Of a stretch of DNA of 64,000 bases, positions 52,825-62,398 are shown one piece after another (positions within the stretch are counted from its first letter, which is position 1; each line of letters opens with the position of its first letter). Origin of the DNA: Thalassobius sp. I31.1 (GTDB lineage: Bacteria; Pseudomonadota; Alphaproteobacteria; Rhodobacterales; Rhodobacteraceae); NCBI RefSeq assembly GCF_003031585.1, contig NZ_PWAA01000053.1, positions 151,118 to 215,117 on the forward strand. The letters are read 5' to 3'. Made by a program: the position numbers and the translations under genes. The notes under the pieces were generated by a model. The model saw only the letters and a list, made by a program, of their open reading frames with translations. It was not told the origin of the DNA and made no database searches.

Positions 52825-55217
52825 GGAAGGCGTCCTTTGCGGGCTTCTGGGATGTTTTTGCAGTGAAACGGGTGCAGGCGATTTCAACTTCGACAGTGCA
52901 GCTGTCTGCGGTGAAAACGTCTGTGTCAGTGATCATCGCCAGCGCGACGGAACGATTGAAACGATGGCTCCAGGCGGCAGATGTGACCTGCCCGACAACT
53001 TTGTCGTTGCAGTAAATCGGCTCGTCATGGATCGGCAGGGCGTCCGGATCATCAAACAACAGCGATACGATCTGGCGCGTTGGCTCATCGGCCCCTTGCA
53101 GGGCCTCTTCGCCGACAAACCCCGTGCCAAAGGCGCAGAAATTGCCAAGCCCCGCTTCCATCGGTGTGGTGCCTGGGGTTAACTCGTGCCCAAAGGCGCG
53201 GAAACCGCTTTCAATCCGCAGAGAACCACTGGCGTATAGCCCGGCATGGGTTGCGCCTGCCTCAACCAGTGCTTCATAGGCGGCCATTGCCATATCGGCG
53301 GGGATATAGAGTTCATAACCTTCTTCGCCTGTGAAGCTTAACCGTCCGGCAAAGCCACGGGCCAGGCCGATTTCAACCGGCGCAAAATGGAAGCGTTTCA
53401 GATCGGGGATCGTTGCGTTTGTGGTGGCTTGCAGAACGTCACGCGCTTTTGCACCAGCAAGGCCGATCACCGCATACCCGCTTGTGACATCCGTGAATTC
53501 AACACGCATATCACCGCGGGTCTCGCGCATACGTTTCATATCGCGCACGACCTCACCCGCGCCACAGATCACCAGATACTGGTCGGGGGCGCGGCGCTGC
53601 ACGGTGACGTCACTTTCCACACCGCCCCGCGCGTTCAGGATCTGACTGTAGGCAATGCGCCCCACCGGCACATCCATTTGCGCCGCGCAAAGGTGGTTCA
53701 GGAAAGTCATCGCATCCGGCCCCTGCACCATGATTTTGCCAAAGGCGGATTGATCCAGGATCGCGGCGCCATTCCGGCACGCGTCAACTTCTGCCCCGAC
53801 CTGATCACGCCAGGCTGGCGCGCCAAATGTCAGGGGAAGATGGGCGTCCTCACCGCCGAAATGCACGGCACGTTCCCAGCCCCCCCTGCTTTCAAAACGT
53901 GCACCCGCCGCGACCAGCCCCGAATAAACAGGAGAGCGTCGCTGACCGCGTGCTGTTTCCATGGATCGTCCGGGATATGGGTTGTCGTAATGGCGACCCA
54001 GAACCTCGGGAATGCGGGCTTCAAGCGCGCCAACAACGTTCATTTCCGGGCTGAAACGGCGAATATCTGCTTCGTTCAGCTCCATTGTGGGTTCACCTGC
54101 AATGACCCATTCCGCCATCGCTTTGCCCGCGCCACCGGCAAGGGCGATACCGGTGGAATTCATGCCGCCCATCAGAAACAGGCCCGGTACTTCGGGGCTT
54201 TCGCCCATCATAAACTGGCTATCCAGCGTGAAACTTTCCGGCCCGTTCAGCAGCATTCGCACTTCGGCCTTTTCCAGCGCCGGGATGCGCTTCAGGGCGT
54301 TTTCCATCATCGGCATGAAGCGCATCCCAGTCCTCATCCAGCAGATCAAAGCTGAAATCAGCGGGCAGGTCTTTGGTGGAAATGCCCTTGGCGTGTGGCT
54401 CGAATGACCCAACCAGCAGTCCTTCCACATCATCACGGGCATATAAAAACGCATCCTGATCGTTCAGGGTGGGCAGATGTGCGCCTTTGCCAAGCGCCTG
54501 CACTTCTTCCAGCGGTTTGGTGAGCATGTAGAAATGTTCGCAGGCATACAGCGGCATATGTGCCCCGGCCATTTCAGCAACCTCACGCGACCACAGCCCA
54601 CAGGCCACGATCACTTCTTCCGCTTCGATCACGTGTTCTCCGACCTCAACGCCGGAAATCCGCCGGGCTTTCTTCTGCAAGCCGGTGACGCGGGTGTCCT
54701 CAAAGATCTGAACGCCGCGCGATTTGGCACCTTTTGACAGGGCCAGCGCCACGTCCGACGGGTTCACACGCCCATCGGCAGGCGACCAGACCGCGCCGAT
54801 CACATCGTCGACCTCGATCAGCGGCCAAAGCTCTTTCGCGCGTTTGGCATCCACAACTTCGGCTTCCAGCCCAAAGGCGCGGCCAAGGGACACCTGACGT
54901 TTGATATTGGTCAGCCGGTCTTCATTCGTCGCCAGCGTCAGGGATCCGGTCTGGGTCCAGCCGGTGGCCTGACCGGTTTCGACTTCCAGTTCGGTATAAA
55001 GATCAATCGAGTAATTGATCAGCTTGGTCAGCGTCGCAGAAGGCCGCAGACGACGCACAAGTCCGGCCGCGTGCCAGGTGGTGCCGGATGTCAGTTTCGA
55101 GCGTTCCAGCACAACAATATCTTTGCGGCCTTCGCGGGCCAGATGATAGGCGATGGAACAGCCAATAACGCCGCCACCGATGATCACGGTGCGGGCCTGA
55201 TGGGGCAGATTACTCAT
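52817..55217 (-). pseudogene. FAD/GcvT-type demethylating dehydrogenase, frameshifted
   Basis: A paralog of the preceding gene read in two frames. The FAD half runs from 55217 (TVIIGGGVIGCSIAYHLARE, TSGTTWHAAGLV) in frame until about 54324. The rest, including the GcvT domain, continues in another frame to 52817. Joining DLLDEDWD to RFMPMMENALKRIP by dropping one base near 54323 gives a 799-residue protein, matching the 803-residue neighbour. I see no slippery heptamer, so this is a single-base insertion or a sequencing error. It overlaps the aminotransferase by four bases and the next gene by eight. Confidence 0.85.
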
Positions 55218-56521
55218 GTTGTCAGGATCCCCTGATGCGCCAGATCGGCGAAGGTTTCATCAAATATTTCAAGCGCTTCATCGACCAGTTCCGGCGTGTG
55301 CGCGCTTGAGGTTACGCAGGACGTGAAGGACATCAGGTCAACGCCACGATCCAGCAACCCATTACGCAGCCCCGCGACCAGGGCGACGGGTTGTGTGCGG
55401 ATTTCGGCGGCGGACAGCCCGTCAATTGAGGTGCCGCCAAAGAACATATGGCAGGTGGAACTGTCGCCATAAGCAAATCCCTTTATGCCATGTTTGCCCA
55501 TCTTTTCATTGATCCCGCTGCGCAGGCGATCTGCCATGGCGTCAGCCTGTTTCTGGGGTTCGCCGGTGGACAAAAGTTCCATCGCGGCAATCGCCCCGGC
55601 AGCCACCATAGGGGCCGCATTAAACGTGCCTTTGTGGCTGACAGGCGGGGCCAGGCCGGCGATCGGTTTGCCTGGGTCCAGCAGCGCCATAATGTCAGCG
55701 CGCCCCACAACAGCGCCGCCGGGCAGGCCACCGGTGACAACTTTTGCAAGCGTGGTCAGGTCCGGCGTCACACCATCGCGGGCCTGCCGTCCGCCCGGGG
55801 ACCAGCGCAGGCCGGTGATCACCTCGTCAAAGATCAGAACCTTACCGGTTTCAGTTGCCAGATCGCGGATCTGCTGCAGGAAGCCATCGGGCAGGGGGAC
55901 AGAACCATAATTCGCGCCAGAGGCCTCGACAAAGATTGTGCCGATCTGCGGGTCCTGTTCCAGGTAGTCCCGGATCGCGTCAATCGCTGGTGGGGCAACC
56001 ACTGTCAGATCGGTGATCGCCGCAGGAACGCCCAGGGAAGGGGGCGTATTGGCACCGGGTTTTGACCCTTTCAGCAACATGTCATGCCAGCCGTGAAAAT
56101 GCCCATCAATGCGCAACACTTTATCTTTGCCGGAAAACGCCCGCCCCAGACGCAGGGCCAGCATGGTGCTTTCCGTACCGGAACCGGTGAAACGCACAAG
56201 ATCAGCGGACGGAAACAGCTTTTGCAACCATTCGGCCCAGGTGATTTCCAGCGCATGACAATCGCCGGAATAGGGGGTTTTTGTCAGCTGCTGCGCGACG
56301 GCTTCCATCACCGCCGGGTGGCTGTTCCCCAGAAGCTGGCTGGCCGCGCCCAGTTTGAAATCAATATAGCGACGTCCTTCGACATCCCATTTCTCAGCCC
56401 CAAACGCGCGTTCGATATAGATGGGATGGGGCTTGCGAAATCGCAGTTCATGGCTGACTCCGCCGGGCATCGCAGAATGCGCCCGCGCCGAGAGAGAAGC
56501 ATTTGTCGGATTTTCTGACAT
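55214..56521 (-). CDS. Class III aminotransferase (glutamate-1-semialdehyde aminomutase-like)
   Basis: A 435-residue PLP enzyme. FTGSGTESTMLALRLGRAFSG and IFDEVITGLRWSPGG are class III hallmarks, and the PLP Lys is in TTLAKVVTGGLPGGAVVG. The N-terminus GGVSHELRFRKPHPIYIERA resembles glutamate-1-semialdehyde aminomutase relatives used in catabolism rather than heme synthesis. It heads the unit with the two dehydrogenases, so it probably handles an amino or keto product of the demethylation route. The substrate is unknown. Confidence 0.87.
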   Translation of the reverse strand: MSENPTNASLSARAHSAMPGGVSHELRFRKPHPIYIERAFGAEKWDVEGRRYIDFKLGAASQLLGNSHPAVMEAVAQQLTKTPYSGDCHALEITWAEWLQKLFPSADLVRFTGSGTESTMLALRLGRAFSGKDKVLRIDGHFHGWHDMLLKGSKPGANTPPSLGVPAAITDLTVVAPPAIDAIRDYLEQDPQIGTIFVEASGANYGSVPLPDGFLQQIRDLATETGKVLIFDEVITGLRWSPGGRQARDGVTPDLTTLAKVVTGGLPGGAVVGRADIMALLDPGKPIAGLAPPVSHKGTFNAAPMVAAGAIAAMELLSTGEPQKQADAMADRLRSGINEKMGKHGIKGFAYGDSSTCHMFFGGTSIDGLSAAEIRTQPVALVAGLRNGLLDRGVDLMSFTSCVTSSAHTPELVDEALEIFDETFADLAHQGILTT

Positions 56522-56621
56522 CCTGGGCTACCTTCGCTGCATATCCGTCCTGGCAGACAAAGGCCTGCAGGTTGATATCCGTTACAGCGAATTCAGGTGG
56601 ATGCGACAACAGCGAAATAAG

Positions 56622-56640
56622 CACCTGACAGATGAGTCAG
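56622..56640. promoter_or_regulatory. Shared upstream motif, copy 1 (aminotransferase)
   Basis: CACCTGACAGATGAGTCAG, which contains the dyad CTGAC-AGATGA-GTCAG, lies about 100 bp upstream of the aminotransferase gene, next to the LysR stop. The 14-mer CACCTGACAGAYGA recurs upstream of the MttB-family gene. A LysR site is likely but not shown. Confidence 0.4.
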
Positions 56641-56641
56641 A

Positions 56642-57538
56642 TTAACCTGTGGGGTTTGGGTTGCCCTGTTGCAGGAACCAGTCGATGACATCCTGAAGCT
56701 TTGGCGTGACCGGGGTATTCTGGTTCACGATCAGATAATACCCGCGGATATGATCCGCACGGTGGGAAGACAGGGCGATCAGGCGGCCGTTTTTGATTTC
56801 CTCATCAATCAGCGGGGCCCAGGACAAAGCCGCACCCTGGCCCTCTGCGGCACTGCGCAGAAGAACATTTTCATCATCCATAATGATGCCGCCACCTGTC
56901 ACTGGCTTTTTAGCACCCAGGGATTTTAGCCAGAGGTTCCATTCACTGTGGTTCCGGTGAAACAGCAGATTATAGTTAAGAAAGTCTTCAGGCGTCTGCG
57001 GAAGGCCCAGTTTTTCAACAAGATCAGGGCTTGCCACGGGAACAGCATGAACCGGAAGAATCGGGTAAATATCCATATCGGGCCAGTCCTGCGGCCCCCA
57101 CATCAGGAATAAATCCGCCTGAGTCTGTGCGATTTCGTCTTCTGCGGCCACCCGCGTCAGGCGAAGTTCAACATTGGGAAAGTCCAGCCAGAATTGCGAC
57201 AGGCGCGGGGTCAGCCAGCGCGACGCGAATGAGGGGCCAACACCAATTGTCAGTACGCTCAGATCGTGTTGTTCGGTGATCTCTGCCGTTGTTTTATGGA
57301 TCATATCAAAGGCCTGACTGCATGTTTGCATCAGGGTTTCGCCGCGTTCGGTCAGTTCGACCTTTCGCGTGCCACGAATGAACAAAGGCAGGCCCAGGCT
57401 GTCTTCCAGTCGTCGGATGTGATGGCTGACAGCGGTGGGGGTGACCAGCAATTCCTGGCTGGCAAGCTTGAAACTGCCAAGGCGGGCGGCAGCTTCAAAG
57501 GCACGCAGGGCGTGCAGGTTGGGGATCTTACGGCGCAT
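56642..57538 (-). CDS. GcvA-type LysR transcriptional regulator
   Basis: A 298-residue LysR-type regulator. The helix-turn-helix region IPNLHALRAFEAAARLGSFK and the following LASQELLVTPTAVSHHIRRLED are GcvA-like; an effector domain follows. It sits inside the demethylation cluster between the aldehyde dehydrogenase and the aminotransferase, so it is the natural candidate to control it. GcvA relatives often sense glycine or related amines. Confidence 0.92.
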   Translation of the reverse strand: MRRKIPNLHALRAFEAAARLGSFKLASQELLVTPTAVSHHIRRLEDSLGLPLFIRGTRKVELTERGETLMQTCSQAFDMIHKTTAEITEQHDLSVLTIGVGPSFASRWLTPRLSQFWLDFPNVELRLTRVAAEDEIAQTQADLFLMWGPQDWPDMDIYPILPVHAVPVASPDLVEKLGLPQTPEDFLNYNLLFHRNHSEWNLWLKSLGAKKPVTGGGIIMDDENVLLRSAAEGQGAALSWAPLIDEEIKNGRLIALSSHRADHIRGYYLIVNQNTPVTPKLQDVIDWFLQQGNPNPTG

Positions 57539-57595
57539 AGGCGTATAGATGAGTTTTTCTTACCCGAAGGCAAGGGAATTCATGCGCCGTTCAGA

Positions 57596-59053
57596 TCAAT
57601 GTGAAATGACCACAGATTTCTGTGCCGTATAGCTGGCCATCGCCGCCAGGCCCTTTTCACGCCCGATCCCGCTTTCTTTCACACCGCCAAAGGGCAGGGT
57701 GTCGCCGCCTTTCAGGAATCCGTTGATAAAGACCTGACCAGCCTCAACATTGCGGGCGAACTGCATAGCCTGGGTGATATCCGGCGTATAAATCCCGGCG
57801 ACCAGACCATAGCGCGTCGCATTGGCGATCTGCAGGGCTTCATCCGCGTCCTGCGCGATATGGGTGGTCAGAACCGGGCCAAAGACCTCGGCCTGGGCGA
57901 TCTCAGCATCCACAGGCACATGCGTAAAGATCGTTGGCGCATAAAACGCTCCGCCCGGGCAATTGGCTGGCGCAGCACCATGCCCGCCCAGCACGCATTC
58001 CAGCCCGTCAGCGCGGGCACGTTCCGCAAAGCCAGACACGCGGTCCCGATGTTTCAGGGAAATCAGCGGCCCAAGGTCTGGGTCATTCAGCCCGTGATCA
58101 ACAGACATGCCGCGTGCGTAGGCAGACAGTTTCTCAACCACCTCATCATGCAGCGAAGGGCTGACAATCAGGCGCGATCCGGCGGTGCAGATCTGACCCG
58201 CGTTAAAGAAGATGCCGCGCGCAAGGCCTGCAACGGCATCATCCACATTGGCCCCATTCAGCACCACAACCGGGGATTTCCCGCCCAGTTCCAGCGTGAC
58301 GCCAGCAATCGGGTTCGACGCCGCCTGCATCACTTTGCGCCCTGTGGCAGTGGATCCGGTGAAAGTCACCTGTGCCACATCCGGGTGGGACGCCAGCGCC
58401 GCACCCGTGCTGCTATCGCCGCAAACCACGTTCAGAACGCCCGCCGGGATGCCTGCTTTCAGGACCAGTTCCGCAATCGCCAGCGCAGATACCGGGGTTT
58501 CCTCAGCAGGTTTCGCAACCACAGTTGCACCCGCCGCCAGCGCTGGGGCCGCGCCGCGGGCAAAGGTGGAAATCGGATAGTTCCACGGCAGGATATGCGC
58601 GGTGACACCCACAGGTTCCGGCTGTACCCAGCCGGTCTGATCCGGGCCAAGGCTGACGGTTTCGCCGTTCAGTTTGTCACAGACGCCTGCGTAAAAGCGG
58701 AAATATTTCGCGGTCCGGCCCACATCGCGCAGGGCCTGGCTGTAAGGTTTGCCGACATTCACGGTTTCAAGTGCGGCCAGCCTGGCTTCGTTCTGATCAA
58801 TCAGATCCGCCAGCCTAAACATCAGCTGCGCCCGGTCATAAGGCGCAAGCTGCCCCCAGTTCCCTTTCAGCGCCTGCACAGAAGAGGCCACCGCATCAGA
58901 AACAATCTCAGCCGTCCCTATTGGCAGCTGCGCCACCAGCTGGCCGTTTGCCGGGTCACGAATTTCAGATTTCACCCCGGCCTGGCGGATACGCTGCCCG
59001 TCGATAAGATGAAAATCAAATTGTTCCGTATCGGTGGGGTAGCTGTATTTCAA
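57596..59053 (-). CDS. Aldehyde dehydrogenase family protein
   Basis: A 485-residue NAD(P)-dependent aldehyde dehydrogenase. The catalytic Glu is in VTLELGGKSPVVV and the catalytic Cys in FNAGQICTAGSRLIV; the nucleotide site is FTGSTATGRKVM. It resembles betaine-aldehyde dehydrogenases. The likely start is a TTG five bases after the MttB-family stop, which suggests translational coupling; no ATG fits upstream. In this setting it could oxidise betaine aldehyde, an amino aldehyde or formaldehyde. Confidence 0.9.
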   Translation of the reverse strand: MKYSYPTDTEQFDFHLIDGQRIRQAGVKSEIRDPANGQLVAQLPIGTAEIVSDAVASSVQALKGNWGQLAPYDRAQLMFRLADLIDQNEARLAALETVNVGKPYSQALRDVGRTAKYFRFYAGVCDKLNGETVSLGPDQTGWVQPEPVGVTAHILPWNYPISTFARGAAPALAAGATVVAKPAEETPVSALAIAELVLKAGIPAGVLNVVCGDSSTGAALASHPDVAQVTFTGSTATGRKVMQAASNPIAGVTLELGGKSPVVVLNGANVDDAVAGLARGIFFNAGQICTAGSRLIVSPSLHDEVVEKLSAYARGMSVDHGLNDPDLGPLISLKHRDRVSGFAERARADGLECVLGGHGAAPANCPGGAFYAPTIFTHVPVDAEIAQAEVFGPVLTTHIAQDADEALQIANATRYGLVAGIYTPDITQAMQFARNVEAGQVFINGFLKGGDTLPFGGVKESGIGREKGLAAMASYTAQKSVVISH

Positions 59054-59058
59054 CGTCT

Positions 59059-60609
59059 TCAGGCTCCGCGTCCCATCCCCTGTCGTGTCAGGTGGATGTT
59101 GAATTTCTCCCGGATACGACGATCCGTTTCATCAGAAATATGCCCGGGAAAATGGGAATTCAACAACTCTCTGGTTTTCTCTTTTGCGGTGTCGCCTATT
59201 GCTTTGGATCCGTCGGATTCCCAGTCGGCAGGCGTGCGGCGATCCCCCAGATGCGGATAAAAGTAATCCGATTTCATCCGCGAAAATGTGTGCATATGTC
59301 CAAGGTAATGCCCTTCGCCTTTGCAAACCTCTGCGATCACCTCAGCCCCGATGTTTTCCGCCGTGACTTCAACCCCGCGAATGGTGCGCAGGATATTTCC
59401 CAGCATGTCATTATCAATGACATAGGCCGCATGCGACACGCCCAGAAGGCTGGATTGCATGCCGCAGGCCTGGGTCACAAGATTGCTGCCCGCATGCGCA
59501 GCCATAGACACGGCCAGGCATTTTTCTGAACCATATTGCGCGTCATGGGTTTTCGCATCGGTGATGCCTGCAATGGATGTAGTTGGCAGGTTGTAATAAC
59601 GCCCCATCTGCGCGGCGGCCCCCATCAGGATGGCCTGTTCGCCACCGCCACCACACATAGAACCGGTGCGCAGGTCAGCCACCAGGGGTTTCGGGCCAAA
59701 GATCGCGGCAACATTCGGATCAACCAGGCGCGCGAACACAAGGCCCGCCAGAGTTTCGGCAACCGCCTGGGTCAGAGATCCTGCGATGGTGGCGGGGCTT
59801 GTGGCACCAGCCTGCCCGGCAGAGATCAGCTGCACAGGGAAACCTGCTTTGATCGCCAGTTCCAGGGTGTCCACCGCTTCTTCCGCGAAACGCATCGGTG
59901 GCACCACATGGCACACCATCACCGTCAGGAAGGGACGGGCGCGGAAGGCTTCTTCACCGCCCGCGATATCATAACAAAGTTGCGCGATATGTTCGACGAA
60001 TTCAGGTTCCGTCACGCTGATGGATACATGTTTGGATGTGCCGGACAGGCAGGCATAGGCGGTGTTCAGGTCCAGATCCAGATTGTCCGTTATTTCACGC
60101 GCAATAATAGAGCGGCTGAAATGGTGGATGTTTTCCATCGCATCGCACAGCCGGGCGGCATCATACAGATCCTGCACATTGCCGTCGCGATAACCGCCGG
60201 TTTCCAGATCAAACACCCCCGGGGCACCGCCGCCGGAACTCATGTGAACGCGAGCGCCGGACAGATCAATCTCACGACCTTCTTCCTGCCCGTAAAGAAC
60301 AATGTCGCGCCGGGCTTCTGCGATGGTCTTCAGAACCAGTTCGCGGGGAAACAGCAGGCGCTTGTCATCGGTATATGTGCCGCCCTCTGCCGTGACCTTT
60401 TCGATCATGGATGGGGTGGCCTGGGACAGACCAAGAGTTTCAAGCAGTGACAGAACAGCTTCATTCACCTGTTCGATTTCATGCGGCGTCAGCGGCTGCA
60501 TGCGTCCGCCAGATACCCCGGGCCAGACAGATGGCTTTTCGGTTTCCGGGTTTTCCGCAGTTTCAATACGTTTGCCGCGTCCGCGACGCCGTGAAGTGCT
60601 TGCTGACAT
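59059..60609 (-). CDS. MttB-family (trimethylamine/glycine-betaine) methyltransferase, non-pyrrolysine
   Basis: A 516-residue COG5598/MttB-superfamily protein. Family stretches visible are LTPHEIEQVNEAVLSLLETLG near the N-terminus, LSGARVHMSSGGGAPGVFD, and a Gly-rich core SMCGGGGEQAILMGAAAQMG. The reading frame is open throughout with no in-frame amber codon, so it is not the pyrrolysine enzyme. Such proteins demethylate quaternary amines onto a corrinoid protein; none is encoded here. It heads a unit with the aldehyde dehydrogenase. Confidence 0.88.
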   Translation of the reverse strand: MSASTSRRRGRGKRIETAENPETEKPSVWPGVSGGRMQPLTPHEIEQVNEAVLSLLETLGLSQATPSMIEKVTAEGGTYTDDKRLLFPRELVLKTIAEARRDIVLYGQEEGREIDLSGARVHMSSGGGAPGVFDLETGGYRDGNVQDLYDAARLCDAMENIHHFSRSIIAREITDNLDLDLNTAYACLSGTSKHVSISVTEPEFVEHIAQLCYDIAGGEEAFRARPFLTVMVCHVVPPMRFAEEAVDTLELAIKAGFPVQLISAGQAGATSPATIAGSLTQAVAETLAGLVFARLVDPNVAAIFGPKPLVADLRTGSMCGGGGEQAILMGAAAQMGRYYNLPTTSIAGITDAKTHDAQYGSEKCLAVSMAAHAGSNLVTQACGMQSSLLGVSHAAYVIDNDMLGNILRTIRGVEVTAENIGAEVIAEVCKGEGHYLGHMHTFSRMKSDYFYPHLGDRRTPADWESDGSKAIGDTAKEKTRELLNSHFPGHISDETDRRIREKFNIHLTRQGMGRGA

Positions 60610-60676
60610 GTCATTTCCTTAACGAGCCTCGCGGGCAGGTTAGGCGGCAACCCCTGTGTTGGCAAAACTATGTTTA

Positions 60677-60690
60677 TCGTCTGTCAGGTG
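60677..60690. promoter_or_regulatory. Shared upstream motif, copy 2 (MttB-family gene)
   Basis: The minus strand reads CACCTGACAGACGA, 68 bp upstream of the MttB-family gene, matching copy 1 at 56622 except for one base. A nearby GAGTCATGATTAA on the plus strand resembles GAGTCAGATTAA next to copy 1. Confidence 0.4.
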
Positions 60691-60819
60691 AGTTTGAGTC
60701 ATGATTAAGCCGGTGTCGCTCACGAATGCCGACAATTGCGTGAGCCACGCGCTGTGGCCTTGCCCTGATCTGCTGTGGCGGGCAGTATCCGGATCAAACA
60801 TATAGGGAATGATGTACCG

Positions 60820-62325
60820 ATGATGATTTATATGCAGTGGGCCGGTCAGGTGCTTTCACTGATGGCGCTTCTTTTTGTGATGGTGATTGGTCTGGCGGCG
60901 GCGTTTGCTGTGGTGCTTTTCGTCATTGACCGTACGCAAACCGGCGATGCGGTGCGCAGGAACTACCCGGTGATTGGGCGCTTCCGGCATATCTTTACCG
61001 AACTTGGTGAATTCTTCCGTCAGTATTTCTTTGCCATGGATCGGGAAGAACTGCCCTTTAACCGGGCGCAGCGTGACTGGGTCGCGCGCGCGGCGGGCGG
61101 CAAAAGCAACACCATTGCGTTTGGGTCCACCCGCAACCTGTCCGTTCCCGGCACACCTGTTTTTGTGAACGCCGCTTTTCCGCCGCTGGATGATCAGGTG
61201 GCAAAGACCGAACCTCTGGTGATTGGCACCGATTGCCCGACGCCTTTCCTTGCCCCGTCTATCTACAACATTTCCGGCATGAGCTTTGGTGCCCTGTCCA
61301 AACCCGCCGTGCAGGCCCTGTCCCGTGGTGCAAAGAAAGCCGGCGTCTGGATGAACACCGGCGAAGGCGGCCTGTCGCCTTATCACCTGGAAGGCGGCTG
61401 CGACATCGTCTTTCAGATCGGCACCGCGAAATACGGTGTGCGCGATTGTGATGGCAATCTGTCGGATGACAAGCTGCGCGAAGTCGCCGGGCATGAACAG
61501 GTACGCATGTTCGAAATCAAACTGGCCCAGGGTGCAAAGCCCGGCAAGGGTGGCATCCTGCCCGGTGAAAAGGTCACGGCTGAAATTGCGCAGATCCGCG
61601 GGATCTCTGAAGGCAAAGCGTCAATTTCGCCCAATCGTCATGAAGGCGTGGACAGCTGGGAAGACCTGCTGGATTTCATCCACCATGTGCGTGAGGTCAC
61701 CGGAAAACCCGTCGGCATCAAAACCGTGATTGGTGAACTTGAGCCAATGAAAGACTTCCTTGAAGCCATCAACGCCCGTGGACCAGAAAGCGCACCGGAC
61801 TTTATCACCATTGATGGTGGCGAAGGTGGCACAGGTGCCGCGCCCATGCCGTTGATGGATCTGGTGGGCATGACAATCCGCGAAGCCTTGCCGCTGGTCG
61901 CAAACCTTCTGCGCACTGCAAAGCTGGAAAACCGCATTCGTCTGATTGCGTCCGGCAAGCTGATCAACCCGGGTGATGTGGCCTGGGCCCTGGCGGCGGG
62001 GGCAGATTTTGTCACCTCTGCGCGGGGTTTCATGTTCTCGCTTGGCTGTATTCAGGCCCTGAAGTGTAACAAAAACACCTGCCCCACCGGCATCACCACC
62101 CATGATGAACGCTTCCAGAAAGGCCTTGTTCCGCAGGCGAAATATGAAAAAGTCGCGGATTACGCCAAGGGCATGATCAAAGAAGTCGAAACCATCGCCC
62201 ATTCCGTTGGTGTCAGTGAACCCCGTCAGATTCGCCGCAAGCATGTGCGCATTGTCGGGGGCAACGGGCGGTCTACCCCGATGGATGAAATCTTCGGAAG
62301 TTACAAAAAACCAACGCAAATGTGA
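60820..62325 (+). CDS. FMN-binding glutamate-synthase-like membrane protein
   Basis: A 501-residue protein of the GltB central-domain family. An N-terminal membrane helix (about 8-35, LMALLFVMVIGLAAAFAVVL) is followed by an FMN TIM barrel: YNISGMSFGALSKPAVQALS, NTGEGGLSPYH, TIDGGEGGTGAAP and a Cys cluster GCIQALKCNKNTCPTG for a 3Fe-4S centre. It lacks the glutaminase domain. Relatives include N-methylglutamate synthase subunits, so a link to methylamine use is possible but not shown. Divergent from the MttB-family gene. Confidence 0.87.
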   Translation: MMIYMQWAGQVLSLMALLFVMVIGLAAAFAVVLFVIDRTQTGDAVRRNYPVIGRFRHIFTELGEFFRQYFFAMDREELPFNRAQRDWVARAAGGKSNTIAFGSTRNLSVPGTPVFVNAAFPPLDDQVAKTEPLVIGTDCPTPFLAPSIYNISGMSFGALSKPAVQALSRGAKKAGVWMNTGEGGLSPYHLEGGCDIVFQIGTAKYGVRDCDGNLSDDKLREVAGHEQVRMFEIKLAQGAKPGKGGILPGEKVTAEIAQIRGISEGKASISPNRHEGVDSWEDLLDFIHHVREVTGKPVGIKTVIGELEPMKDFLEAINARGPESAPDFITIDGGEGGTGAAPMPLMDLVGMTIREALPLVANLLRTAKLENRIRLIASGKLINPGDVAWALAAGADFVTSARGFMFSLGCIQALKCNKNTCPTGITTHDERFQKGLVPQAKYEKVADYAKGMIKEVETIAHSVGVSEPRQIRRKHVRIVGGNGRSTPMDEIFGSYKKPTQM

Positions 62326-62348
62326 GTGAACGTTGTTTGGCGCTTAAG

Positions 62349-62378
62349 GGGTGCTGCCTTACATATAGGGCAACACCC
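62349..62378 (+). terminator. Possible terminator hairpin before msrP
   Basis: The stem GGGTGCTGCC / GGCAACACCC has one mismatch. It lies between the glutamate-synthase-like gene and msrP, without a long T run. Confidence 0.35.
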
Positions 62379-62398
62379 AATTTGACGGAGCAAAACAC

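Noticed and set aside
54300..54340. Programmed ribosomal frameshift in the FAD/GcvT gene
   Set aside because: I see no slippery heptamer or following stable structure, and the undisturbed paralog next door has no such shift.
57860..59260. A 466-codon plus-strand frame opposite the aldehyde dehydrogenase
   Set aside because: It is antisense to an enzyme with both catalytic residues in place; the frame is open only because of base composition.
59059..60609. Pyrrolysine-containing MttB
   Set aside because: The frame has no in-frame amber codon, and no pyl genes are seen in the window.
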